64,000 bases of DNA. It comes from Xiphophorus maculatus (lineage: Eukaryota > Chordata > Actinopteri > Cyprinodontiformes > Poeciliidae). The DNA is taken from the NCBI RefSeq assembly GCF_002775205.1, contig NC_036451.1:24981139-25045138 (forward strand), in the 5' to 3' direction. Of this stretch, positions 49,301 to 58,005 are shown one piece after another (the stretch's first letter is position 1; every line of letters begins with the position of its first letter). Both the position numbers and the translations under genes were made by a program. The notes beneath the pieces were generated by a model, which did no database searches, was not told the origin of the DNA, and saw only the letters and a list, made by a program, of their open reading frames with translations.

Positions 49301-52300
49301 ATTCAGGCATTGAAGCCACAAACCTCATACTTGGTGACGGCTACTTGAAATTGTAGCAGATGCTTTTTCAGAAGAGCTATGGATTTAACACATTCGAAAG
49401 GCACAACTTTTTCTGAGAAAACTGCACATTATATGAAAAAAAAACATCATCATCCTCCTACTCCCTGTCGCCTTTGTCGTTTCTGCCAGTAGTAACATCC
49501 AGTTGTAGATCATGTGACTCTTATGTGAAAAAGGTGTTTCCATTGCAGTTTTCCAAATACGTATTTTCCAAAAAACCATCATCCTTGCGCAGAACGTTAA
49601 CAAAAAACCTAAGTTTTTGTTGCCATGTTTCCATGTGGCACAATTTTTATTATTGTGCCACATGGAAATTATTTTCACAATTTCAATTTGCTCAATTTTA
49701 TGGTTAATGGAAACACAGCTACTAACATAATCTAATCATCACAAAGAAAGTGCATTTAATCATGCGTTTGAATTAGCTAATCATTATTGATGCGTTCCTA
49801 GAAGAAACATTGGAGAAAATAGCAAAAACTAACATTTCCCACAAAATCAAAGGTTGCGTTTTTCATTTACCATCAATAATTGAAATTGGTCAAGATCGCA
49901 ATAAATCAGAACTCTTATTACTAGAAATTTCACCATAAATGAAAGCTCCTCGAATGGCCTAGTCAAAGGCCAGACCTAAATCAGCAGTCGAGAATCGGTG
50001 GCAAGACGTGAAACTTTACGTTCAGGGATGTTCTCCATAAAATCTGACTGAGCTTAAACGGTTTTGTAAAGAAGAGAAAAAAACGTCACTGTAGATATAA
50101 AAATAAAGTTTGTGGCAAAATGTCTCCAGGAAAACTTTTTAAGGAACCTAAACAAACAGAACTGCTCTGAGAAAAGACGTCAGAAACAAAGCCCAGCTTC
50201 ATATGGCACACACAAAGCAGCGATCTGTAGAAAGACAAACCCACACCAGAGCCTCACTGACCACTTCCTGTATTAGCAGACTTGTATTTCTGTGTTGCCA
50301 CATCCTGATGCTCCTTTTATATCAGTTTAGCTTCTGAAGAAGCCATTTCATCCACTCTGCCCTGTGTGGTTTCCACGCACATTATCTCCTCCTCAGCTTC
50401 AGCCCCTTTTACTTGTTGCTTTCTCTTTAATAACTGGTAGTGAGAGGGAGAGTTGAGCGTATTGCCTTGGTTCACAGACTGCTAATGGTGGCTGATAACT
50501 TTGGTCTTTTCCTAAAGTTTTCTCTCTGTGCCTGTTTGCTTTTGTGTTTTCCACATACTGCCTTTTTATTCGACGCCGTCTGCAAATACGGTGGTTACTT
50601 AGAAAACGTTTGATTCATTCAGATAATCACGTTTTCTGCACAATTAAATGTGAATAAAGTGGGATGAAACATGTTGATGTGCATGAACAAATGAACCGCA
50701 TCATAACGCCTTAATGAGCAGACACATATTTTTATATTTGAAAATTATTTCATTACTATTTTCTGATGTATCTAGGCGTTTGGGGTATAAAAAAATTACT
50801 CTTTTGCATGTTTGTAATAAGTTATGAAACAAATTTTAAAATATTGTAAGCATGAATCTACCTTGTTTTTGTATGTTTTGCATTTGAAAATGTAAAAATA
50901 CCACAACTCAGTATCAATTCAATTTATGTAGCAGCAATTAACTGACTTGAGACGTTTGTTTAAAAAAAATTCAATTGAAGTCATTCTTATTCAGCATGCA
51001 TGTAGTGACAGTGGATTGGTAAAACTCTCCTTTAACAGGAAGAAACCTCCAGCAGAACCAGAACCTGACTCAGTACAAGGATCAGTCTTCCTCTACCCTT
51101 AGAAAATCTGCACCAAAATACCCTGAAAATATACATAATACACAATAAAATAAAATAATCTACGTACATTTGAAGGTAAAATAAAGCTTAAGCACTGTTT
51201 GAATAGCGATTATCTATAAACTTAATGACTGAAAATAAAAGAAAACTTGAGTGTAACTGTTCTTCTATTGTACCCCTAACTGGGCAACGTCTCCCCCAGG
51301 ATACAGACACTTCACATCTCGTTATGTAAGCTGTTTAAATGTAATTCATATTTTTTTTTGAAAATATATATAATAAATCACTCTTAAAGAACAACATTTT
51401 ACAAAAGCAAGTCCTCTCACATCAGCATGTATATAAAAAATAACAACTCATACCTCACAATGTATGTCTTTGTCCATGCGGTCCGCCATTTTGAACTTTG
51501 TATACCTGCGTTAGTTTGTTTTCAAACGTATCCAGCGATGTGAAGTGCAGGTGGTTGATGGCCCTCTGGTCCACAGCATGTGAATTTTCAGTATCCCACA
51601 GGATACGAAACCCATTAACGCTGTTGTAGTTTTCATCAATAATGTAGCTATTAATTGTCTTCTTGCCGCCATGAGTTGGGTCAACTTCTCAGTAACGTTG
51701 TACAAGCTGCTTTATGAATAAGGTGGATTAGTTTGATAATGCTTCTAAAGATTTGCCTTTGTTTTGTTTTCCCAGCGAGCTGAACCAGAAAAAGGCCCCG
51801 GGAAATAAGCCGTCTGCAGGAGCGCCACTTCCAGGCAAGAACGGCAACCCCACCTTCGCCGCTGTGGCCGCAGGTTACGACAAAAGCCCAGGTGAGTTTG
51901 CACCGAGCGAGATACCTCAGCCCTAACGGCAGCTGTGTTTCCGTTGCAAATGCCCGCAGAACTTTTTCCGTATTCCGCTGATATCGGGAAAAACCACAAT
52001 TTCGCAATTGCAGTGTTTCCGTTAAATAAGAAATTCAATTAAAATCACACATGGGTAAGTGTGTTCACGCGATGACCCTTGTATTTGGAAGCGGCTACAC
52101 ATAAATGCAGAGTTTTTGGGAAAATGCAGTCTTGAGTTTTTACAGAAGAGCAACAGATTCAACCATTTTGAATGACAAACTCAACTTTTGATGAGTCGTG
52201 TGCTGCCGCGATGCCAGTGCTGCTGTATACAAACCGATGTGATGCTAAAAGCTTTGTTTTTGTGTGTGTGTGAAAAACATGTTTGTTTGTTTTTTTCTCA

Positions 52301-53279
52301 TTTTGATTGTTTCCACTAAATGAATCTATGATTCAGTGATGGCTTTGCCTCAGCAGTAAGGTTAGATGTTCTCTGCAGGCGGCTCTGGTCCGGGTAAAGG
52401 CGACAACCAATCCAAGACTCTGGCCAACATGATGTCAGTGGAAAGCGACAGCTCAGACAGGTACGGAGAGAGAGAAAAAAAACATACATTCAGTCGGAAG
52501 CATCTACACGCCATTCCTAACTTTCTTCTTCTCTTTTCTTTTCTTCTCCCTTTCCTCCTGAAGCTCTGGATTATGGAGTCCGATCAACACGGCCAGCAGT
52601 CCAAACTACAAATCTGACAACTCTTTCTCTGCTTTCGGACCCAACAGCTCCTTCAACCTGACGCAAGGTACGTCACACGCCTGATCCCGAGCCAACACCA
52701 GGATGTTGCGTAACACGGTTAGCCAGCCAAAATCACGCCGTGCTTTCTCGTGCATCTGCTTTAGTTTTCAGTGGGATGAATCTCCCAAAGCCTTCGGAGC
52801 CTCAGCCCAGCTGGCCTGAGTTCACCCCGGCCATCTGGGACATGCCCAGCAGCGACCCCCTGCACTCCTGGCCCAGCAGCTCCGGATCGCCCACCGCCCC
52901 GACGGCCGTAAGCTCCCCGCCACCACGGCGCTTTCCGTCACCGCCGTGGCTCGCTCTGTTCAGTGACTCCATTGTTTTTGTTTTGATTTTTTTGCCGCAG
53001 TCGTTCCTGGGAAACACTTGCAGCCCGTGGTCTGCCACCACGCCCTTCAGCAACTCCATCTGGTCAACGGGCGCAGATTCCACGCTGCACCCGTACTCGC
53101 CGTCGACCGGTTCGCCTGCTCTGACCACTCTGGTGAGCGGCGCCGCCCCGTCACCGACGCAGTCGCCGACGACTCCCTCGGAGATGAGCAGGACCTTCAA
53201 CCCCTGGAGCGCGTGGCTTCCCACTCTGACCAGGCGCAGCTCCGAGCCCTGGCCCAGCTCGTCTGATACCAGCAACTAA
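16200..53279 (+). CDS. tmem131: Transmembrane protein 131 (TMEM131), complete, 41 coding exons
   Basis: Type I membrane protein of the ER/Golgi. In animals its lumenal PapD-like part binds procollagen and its tail contacts the TRAPPIII subunit TRAPPC8 for collagen export (family knowledge). Exons: 16200-16323, 19156-19217, 19374-19414, 23064-23132, 24957-25077, 28396-28512, 28586-28708, 29636-29716, 29799-29949, 30036-30092, 30709-30770, 30859-30967, 31436-31544, 31631-31784, 31860-32030, 33328-33438, 33802-33936, 36607-36711, 36820-36906, 37517-37669, 37771-37846, 38280-38394, 39385-39523, 39617-39726, 39805-39877, 39984-40135, 40225-40367, 43063-43249, 44807-44992, 45071-45226, 47301-47713, 47794-47978, 48380-48510, 48593-48705, 48784-48936, 49028-49178, 51776-51891, 52379-52460, 52564-52667, 52765-52907, 53001-53279. 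All junctions are GT-AG and all phases agree, giving 1,782 residues against about 1,880 in human. The start at 16,200 has A at -3 and G at +4; an in-frame ATG at 16,149 is weaker. TMEM131 fits better than the paralogue TMEM131L because blocks such as [15 protein letters not shown] match it closely. Confidence 0.96.
16324..19155 (+). other. TMEM131 intron 1
   Basis: 2.8 kb. The first 150 bp stay CpG-rich, probably continuing the promoter island. The remainder is AT-rich with T-runs near 18,120 and 18,370. I see no gene or clear mobile element in it. Confidence 0.7.
20530..20920. mobile_element. Element with CACCGATCCGATA terminus, plus orientation
   Basis: It begins AGAGACGCACCGATCCGATA and carries TATCGGTCCCAATATT. 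Its interior CAGAACCATTGAAAGGTTTG and GCAGTTTATTGT is found in reverse complement at 30,440-30,480. It lies in TMEM131 intron 3. The type is a teleost repeat usually assigned to hAT-like non-autonomous transposons (inference). Confidence 0.6.
23220..23400 (+). repeat. TCTTAAATT-rich interspersed repeat, copy 1
   Basis: It starts GCAGGGTGTCTGTGCGTCCTT and continues with TTCATGTATCTAAAATGAAGG and GGTCTTAAATTTTTCC. A second copy with the same order of blocks lies at 38,868-39,080, also in a TMEM131 intron. Confidence 0.65.
26985..27450. mobile_element. MITE with CAGGGGTC termini
   Basis: The left end reads CAGGGGTCGGCAACCTTAAC followed by GAGCC. The right end, read in reverse complement, gives CAGGGGTCTGGAGCCC. 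Both lie in TMEM131 intron 5, about 450 bp apart. AGGGGTCGGCAACC-type termini are typical of hAT-like short elements (family knowledge). No reading frame is evident. Confidence 0.5.
28905..29150. mobile_element. Palindromic interspersed repeat in intron 7
   Basis: The left part (AGTCATTTGATTGAGGTGTGTT) is complementary in order to the right part (AACGCACCTGGATCAAATGATG), and the segment includes GTGGTGCCCAATGTCAGTCC. It therefore folds back on itself. It is a typical teleost short inverted-repeat element and has no coding content. Confidence 0.5.
30140..30665. mobile_element. Element with CACCGATCCGATA-type ends, inverted copy
   Basis: It starts GGGAGGCACGGATCC with CGATACCGATATC and ends AATATCGGTACCGATATTAA then GGAGCATCTCT. 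Its interior matches the reverse complement of 20,686-20,740. It occupies most of TMEM131 intron 10 (30,093-30,708). Confidence 0.65.
32445..32640. repeat. Interspersed repeat, long copy (shared with 5,988-6,100)
   Basis: It starts TTTATTTGTGTAGCACATTT and includes TTCAAAGTGCTTTACACCAT and GTCAAATGCCATCATCAA. It shares ordered blocks with 5,988-6,100 and lies in TMEM131 intron 15. Confidence 0.7.
34400..34880. repeat. GAGATTAATCTCAGAAAT repeat, copy 1
   Basis: It consists of imperfect repeats of AAATTTTGAGATTAAT, TCTCAGAAATTTTCTAGAAAA and CAAAAGTCAAAAG in both orientations, and ends near TTTACTCCTTTTCTTTTTC and AATGGGCCTAAGGAGCC. The same modules recur at 45,650-46,050 and 56,555-56,900. It lies in TMEM131 intron 17. 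Confidence 0.65.
36943..37465. mobile_element. AATCGATTA element, copy 1 (intron 19)
   Basis: The left end GGCTGAAACGATTGG and the right end TTTTTTCAGCCC are imperfect inverted repeats, and both sides carry several ATAATCGATTA motifs. It is about 520 bp and fills most of intron 19. Related copies are at 40,567, 41,745 and 46,725. Confidence 0.65.
38580..38770 (+). mobile_element. tRNA-derived SINE, plus strand
   Basis: A box-like GGCGTAGTGG lies at 38,592-38,601 and a perfect B box GGTTCGATTCC at 38,652-38,662, spaced as in RNA polymerase III promoters. A non-tRNA body follows (CCGCATGTCTTCC, then CTCATATAAGGG), ending in an A-run near 38,763. A second, diverged copy lies on the minus strand at 58,006-58,190. 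It lies in TMEM131 intron 22 and is not a functional tRNA because the cloverleaf stems do not pair. Confidence 0.85.
38868..39080 (+). repeat. TCTTAAATT-rich interspersed repeat, copy 2
   Basis: CAGGGTGTGTGCATA, then TTCATCTAAAATGAATCCCTT, then CACAGGTCTTAAATTTAGTC and GGGCTATTTACT match the order of blocks at 23,220-23,400. It lies downstream of the SINE in intron 22. Confidence 0.65.
40567..41175. mobile_element. AATCGATTA element, copy 2 (intron 27)
   Basis: It starts GGGGCTGAAATGATTCATTG and has AATAGTCGATTAG near the left and AATAATCGATTAG near the right, with similar AT-rich interior sequence. It is about 600 bp. Confidence 0.6.
41745..42535. mobile_element. AATCGATTA element, copy 3 (intron 27)
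   Basis: It starts AGGGCTGTAACTAAAC with AGTAATCGATTATTCTGACGG and ends CACAATTAATCGTTTCATCCC. Interior blocks ACAGAATTTAAACCAGGTGA and TTACAGACAAAGAT recur at 47,049-47,115 in copy 4. It may be two nested or tandem copies, because a terminal-like CGTTTCAGCTC occurs at 42,376. Confidence 0.65.
44807..45226 (+). other. tmem131: TMEM131 exons 29-30: membrane-spanning segment
   Basis: The single predicted transmembrane helix lies at residues about 1,099-1,120 (LYIIVSVVM then [13 protein letters not shown]) and is split by a 78-bp intron. It is followed by [12 protein letters not shown], with basic residues on the cytosolic side, which supports the N-out, C-in orientation. The preceding block [18 protein letters not shown] is nearly identical to mammals. 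Confidence 0.9.
45640..46060. repeat. GAGATTAATCTCAGAAAT repeat, copy 2
   Basis: It shares with 34,400-34,880 the modules AAAAAACTCTGAATTTTGAGATTAGTCTCAGAA and TTTCTGAGTTTCACAAGTC, and ends at CAACAATGGCCCTAGTACTC. It lies in TMEM131 intron 30. Confidence 0.65.
46725..47272. mobile_element. AATCGATTA element, copy 4 (intron 30)
   Basis: It starts TAGGGCTACAATCAAGTAATC with CGATTATTCTGACTATTAG, and ends TTTCAATCATCGATTAAAC and TTTTCAGCCCC. AGGGCT and its complement AGCCC(T/C) mark the ends. It ends about 30 bp before exon 31, so its TTTTTTTTCC and CAG-containing tail lies close to that splice acceptor. Confidence 0.7.
48023..48310. mobile_element. CACTG palindromic MITE, copy 2 (intron 32)
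   Basis: It includes CTAGTTTCTACTGTAAATATC, ACTTACAGGTAACTTTTCAGC, TTAAGCAAATAATCCTTTAATATTG and GTGAAATAATCTGCCAGTG, in the same order as the 8,460 copy. The extreme CACTG termini are degraded. Confidence 0.65.
49200..49735. repeat. Interspersed repeat with perfect 17-bp hairpin (intron 36)
   Basis: Blocks such as TTGCAATTACGGTGTT, CGGCTACTTGAAATTG and AGAAGAGCTATGGATTTAAC recur at 51,935-52,190. At 49,628-49,668 a perfect inverted repeat with 17-bp arms (TTTCCATGTGGCACAAT and complement) encloses a 7-nt loop. The 3' part ends near GGTTAATGGAAACACAGCTA, a motif also seen near 190 and 29,385. Confidence 0.6.
51930..52190. repeat. Second copy of the intron 36 repeat (intron 37)
   Basis: GCAGCTGTGTTTCCGTTGCAA is followed by ATTTCGCAATTGCAGTGTTTC, then GGAAGCGGCTACAC and CAGAAGAGCAACAGATTCAAC. 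The order matches 49,215-49,400. Confidence 0.6.
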
Positions 53280-56132
53280 ACAGCAGCTGGCGAAAGTTAC
53301 CCGTACGCTACACGAGTCTTTTACTATCAGAGAAGCCCCGCCCCCTCCTCCAGACAGCAACGTTACGGGGAGCCATGGATGAGCGCCACGTTTATTTCTC
53401 TGCAGCTTTTTTATTCCTGAGGGCAGTGATGCTAACTTTTTATTTGGGTTTGTTTTAACAGGAGACCCCTGAAATAAGCGCACTGTAAAAACACAATGCC
53501 TTTTTGTTCTGGTTTCTAGTGCAAATATCTTGGTATACTTGAAATAAGAAAAAAGAAACTTACAAGTAACTTTTCAGCAAGAAAAAGAAGTTTGTTTTGA
53601 GCCAATAAGTCCTTAATATTGAAGGAAAAAGTACTAGTGCTTTTACCGTCATCTTGCTGAGAATGTTCTTGTAAGTTAGTTTTTTTCTTATTTCAAGTGT
53701 AACGGGATATTTGCACTGGAAACTAGATCAAAATTACTTGGTGGCAATGTGTGTTTTTGGCAGTGCGCGAATGCCGTAGAAAGGCTATTAATGCTGCATT
53801 CCTTCTCAGAAACGTGGCAGAGCCACTAAAGGTTTAGTATTAAATAACTTATTTGAGGCCACATTTAAGTTCAGTTCTTATTGGTTTCTTAATTAAAGAA
53901 AAGAAAAGAAAGCTTTATTTCAGAGGCCAAAACGTACAGTCATTCACATCGGGATCATTGCACTTTTATTGGCAGAAGGGATCTTTAAAAAAAAAAAACA
54001 AAATCTAAAATTGGATTTGTATTGGATGTTTTAATTTTTTTTTTTGTATACCCATCCCATAAAAGTTTTAGGAACATTTATGTTGTCCATTTTTAAACTG
54101 GAATTATTTGGTCTAGCGATCAAGTAAAACTAAATTCCTCAGTTTGGGGTTTGAACTGTATTCTTATCGCCTTTGTTTGTCTGCAAATTTAATTAAAGGA
54201 TTTCAGCAGAAAATCTGGGTTTTTTCCTTGATTTACTCAGGGTTTTTTTTGTAAAGTGTCTCGAGACATTTGTTGTGAATTGGCACTAAATAGATAAACT
54301 AAATTGAATTGTTTGTACAAGTTCTGACAGAAATATACGAGGTAAAGAAGTTTCTTGGAATAACAAGAATATGTTCATAATGTGATAATCTGCCTCAAGC
54401 ATCAGAAGTCTAGCTTCTGAAACAATTTTTAAATGTTTTGCTGATTACAAATCTGACAAATTATCAGCACAGATGATCACATAACGGATATGAATGAATT
54501 TAAACTTTTTTTTTTTTTTAAAGTTTACATTGGACCAAATTTGCTTCTCCTTCATCAGACTTCAGTGATTACAGGAACACAAAGAAAAGCCTTTAAAAAT
54601 GTCTTTGAGAAACTTGACTGCAGAGAAAGTCCAAGCAAGATGGAACCAGAACCCGGTCTTAATAACTTAAGTAAAAGAAAAGGGAATCGTGGTTTTTAAA
54701 TGTTTTTCATGAAAAACATTTTTTGTCTGGCATTTTTGCTTTCCAGGAAATGCGTAGAAGACTCAGGTCAGTGCTCAGGTAAGACTTGAGTCATTACTTC
54801 TCTTACCTGTTCACTTTTTTTCTTTTTTCTTTTTTACCCATAATGAATGTCATTGAGGACAACTCTATTTTATTTATCTATTTTTTAAAACTGACCTTTT
54901 GACTAGTTTTGCTAATAAATTATTTAAGTTTTGAAATAGTTGTGCCTCAAACTGTGGCTGATCTGATTAGCGATGTTGGACCGCTGTTATTTTGAATAGA
55001 ACTAGAGGAAAGCTAACTTCTCTGCAGACCCCACACATCCTGGACACAAGCTGCTTAAACCTTTTACCTTCAGGTTGGCAGTTATTGCAAAAACCAGACA
55101 GTTTCTTCCCCCAATCTGTCTTTTATGAACATAATGAACACCTCAAAGCCAACTGTGACATATAATGTTCTTTAGCTCTCTTTTTAAATTTCCCTAAAGT
55201 TTACATATTTAGTGTCAGCAAGAAGGGAGTATGAAACCGAAGTCCTTGTTTATGAAGAGAAACAAAAGATTTATCCTCTCAAATAAACACAAGTGGAGTA
55301 AAAGTTACATTTCATTTTCCATCATTACTTTTATGTGCATTTTAATGCATTTATTTTATTAGAATCAATTCTTCAATATGTTTTTGTAGAATAAGGTAGA
55401 AAGAATTGATGATGCATTGAATTCCTGAAGGCATGTACCATTTCTCTCCGGGATATTTTAATAAGTACTTTAAGCACGAATAAGGGCAGAGTGACCCATC
55501 AACCTTCCTCTGGTTATGAGGAAACATCTTTAGATTTTCTTGTCTGGATGTTTATTTTTGCTTATGAAATACTATCTGGAATCTGGCCTAGTGCTGCAAG
55601 GGTGCAGCTGCTGGTTCTCTTCAGAGTGTGTGCTGTTCCTCTTCCTCAAAAAGATAAAAACATGTCGGCATGATGCAACAATGCCCTCTGCTGGACCACT
55701 AAGGAAAAACTACACCTCTTGAAATCTTTCGCTTGTTATAGAAGGAATTTATGATGAACTTGGATTTTAAAATCTAAAACTGATCTTTTTTTTTTTTACA
55801 TGTGATTTTTTTTACTATGTTATATTTAAGGCACAATTTAAAAAAATAAAAAATTAAGTGTTCAGCACCAATACTTTCTAAATGAAATGGCTTTAACAAG
55901 TGATTCCAAGAATAACACACAGCAGATTACTTTAAAAAACAACAATTTTTTTAGGGTGATATTTTCACTGAAATATATCTTGTTTAACTAGAAATAGGAA
56001 ACGCAAAGTTTTGTCTTTCATGATAACCCATGTTTGTTTAGTAGCTAAAAAAAACTTTTTTTTATCCTTGTAAAGTTTGCCCCTCGTTTGAAGGCATTGT
56101 CAGAAGAAAAATAAACCTTACAGCCGAACAGG
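53280..56132. other. TMEM131 3' UTR and convergent intergenic spacer
   Basis: No coding sequence is seen between the two stop codons. The interval starts with the TMEM131 3' UTR. Candidate poly(A) signals on the plus strand are ATTAAA at 53,839-53,844 and 54,192-54,197 and AATAAA at 54,914-54,919. A palindromic MITE sits 200 bp after the stop. T-rich and A-rich runs are frequent, and no minus-strand AATAAA is seen just after the nucleoside hydrolase stop. The true transcript ends cannot be read here. Confidence 0.6.
53481..53765. mobile_element. CACTG palindromic MITE, copy 3, in TMEM131 3' region
   Basis: It starts CACTGTAAAAACACAATGCC and ends TGTGTTTTTGGCAGTG, an inverted pair. Inner arms also pair: CTAGTGCAAATATCTTGGTA with GATATTTGCACTGGAAACTAG, and AAACTTACAAGTAAC with TTGTAAGTTAG. 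It is 285 bp, the best-preserved of the three copies, and lies 201 bp after the TMEM131 stop codon. Confidence 0.8.
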
Positions 56133-57943
56133 TTACTTCCTCGGCGGTTGTTTGAGGGACTCCATTAGGAGCCGACCAAGCTTCTTCACATCACATTTAG
56201 ACATGACCCTCACGGCGTGGCTCTTCTTCAGAGACTTTGTGCGATCCAGCACCAACATGCCGCGGCTCATGGAGCCCTGCAGCTCCACGCGCACCGGGCA
56301 CTCGATGCTCTCCAGCACGGTGCCGCCGTCCACGCAGGCCGCCATCGCGTAGGAGTCGTAAGAGACAAAGCCAGGCCCGAAGTACACGTCTCTCTTGTTC
56401 TTCATGGCTTCTTTGGAGTAGGCCCAACACTTCGACGTCACCGTCTTCATGAAGCGGGCCGCCGGGAAGTCCTGGTTGACCAGCTCTTCAAAGAACTCCT
56501 GCGAAACAATGGGATGTGGGTTGTTGGGTCAGACGACTGCGCTTTAGGGCAAAGGTAGATTGGAAAAAAAGAGGAGTACGTTTCTGCAAAAAAGAAATTA
56601 AAATAAATGAAACTGGAATTTTTAGATTAAAGTCTGAAATGTTCTGGAAAGACGAGGACATTTCTGAATTTCAAATGTCAAAAATTTGAGAGGAAAAACT
56701 AACTTTTTATATTAATCAAAGAAATATTTAATCTGTGATTAATTTCCACACTGAAGTTTCAAAAATAGATTTTTTTTCTCTCTCTTTTTTTTAATTTTCT
56801 GAGTTTCTAAAGTCAACCATTTAAGACTTAAACTTAAACTGTTCTGAGATTAATCTAAAAAAAGAAAGGCGTTTTTTTGGGCAGAAATTTACTCCTTTTT
56901 AAATCTATCTGGTCATAATATGCCATCATAACATCACCATCCAGAGTAGTTTTCATTTACGATACCTCGCAAAAGTATTCGTGCCCCTTCAACTTTTCTT
57001 GTTTTTGTCATGGAAACACTTATGGAGCGTAAAATCGTTTTACAAGACACTCTTTGATCAGCCTACCCAAGTCAGGGCATTTCTGCCAGAGTATTCCCAC
57101 GTAGCGAGGTAAGTAGGGCAGACGAACTCTTCTAGAACAATGTAAGCCGACTCTGGATCCGCTGCAAAGTTGAACTCTGCACAGACGGTCACGTTCCCCT
57201 TTCCTGCAGTAACAGAAGTGAGCGTTTCGAGGCCAGTCGTCTCACACATGGCAGCATTTGAACTCCTGCTTCCATACCCTCCATGTTTCCTCCCATGATG
57301 AAGAGCTCTCCGAGCTTTTGGGGAAAGCGTGGATCCAGTCTGACGGCCAGCGCCAGGTTGGTGAGCGGGCCCAGGGCCACCAAGGAGACCTGTGGGGGTT
57401 AGGGGTTTAGAAACGCCAGAGAGTCGCCCACACACACATAAAAATACTGGGACTTCTCACCTGATTCTCATATTTAGATGCCAATCTAATCATGGCATCG
57501 ACAGCATGCTCCTGTTGAATTTTCTCCTTCCACTGAGGATCTCTGTCTTCTATCACATCCCCAAGTCCATCAACTCCAAAGTGGTCACTGAATGGGTTAC
57601 TGACTCCAACAAGAGGACCAGCACTGCCTTGAAACACTGGAATCTGCAGGAATTAAAGCAGAAAGGACGGGAAACGGAAAGCCTTGAATAAGGACTGTAA
57701 ACTTTTATTCTAAAACATTGGCATGTAATTCTTCTTCAGGTTCTTCTCCAACTGACGCACCCCCTGGCGCTCGCAGACAGAGAGAACCCGCAGAACGTTC
57801 TGACACACGTTCTCCACCGCGGCGTTCCCAAACACGCAGGTCACAGCCAGGACCTCCAGGTTGGGCGCCGCCAAGGCCATCATTATGGCCTGAGCGTCGT
57901 CAATGCCGCAGTCTGTGTCGATGATCACCAACTTGTTTGCCAT
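56133..57943 (-). CDS. Inosine-uridine preferring nucleoside hydrolase family protein, complete, five exons
   Basis: Predicted cytosolic enzyme that splits the N-glycosidic bond of ribonucleosides into base and ribose (family function). Exons in reading order: 57943-57761, 57643-57461, 57389-57278, 57203-57067, 56498-56133. All have GT-AG ends and consistent phases, giving 326 residues, normal for the family. The Ca/ribose-binding motif DTDCGIDDAQA sits at residues 9-19 (Asp9, Asp11, Asp15, Asp16), ALGPLTNLA at 127-135, FIMGGN before the third junction, FNFAADPESA at 170-179, and a C-terminal Asp253 in SYDSYAMAA. Protozoan enzymes have His-Asp at that last site, whereas here it is Tyr-Asp, so substrate range is uncertain. 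The start ATG has a good context (ACCATGG). There is no signal peptide. A CAG acceptor-like site 19 nt upstream suggests a 5' non-coding exon. It converges on TMEM131. Confidence 0.93.
56555..56900. repeat. GAGATTAATCTCAGAAAT repeat, copy 3
   Basis: GGACATTTCTGAATTTCAAATGTC, TTTGAGAGGAAAAACTAAC and GAAATTTACTCCTTTTTAAAT match modules of the copies at 34,400 and 45,640. It lies in intron 4 of the nucleoside hydrolase gene (56,499-57,066). Confidence 0.55.
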
Positions 57944-58005
57944 GGTTCACCTTGTTGTGATCCTGGACACGCCAAACATACCAAGAAGTAAATCAGTGTT
58001 TGCTT

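Larger units (their letters stand above)
47301..53279 (+). other. tmem131: TMEM131 exons 31-41: cytosolic tail
   Basis: The tail covers about 660 residues after the membrane helix. It is rich in Ser, Pro, Lys and Gln and mostly predicted disordered, with conserved islands: the Lys-rich KEEKEKKPR, the acidic/serine run [62 protein letters not shown], and the terminal [19 protein letters not shown]. In human the tail recruits TRAPPC8 (family knowledge). Exon 31 (413 nt) is the longest and least conserved, and accounts for much of the length difference from the human protein. Confidence 0.88.

Noticed and set aside
52802..53275. A 157-codon minus-strand frame
   Set aside because: It is an antisense shadow of TMEM131 exons 40-41.
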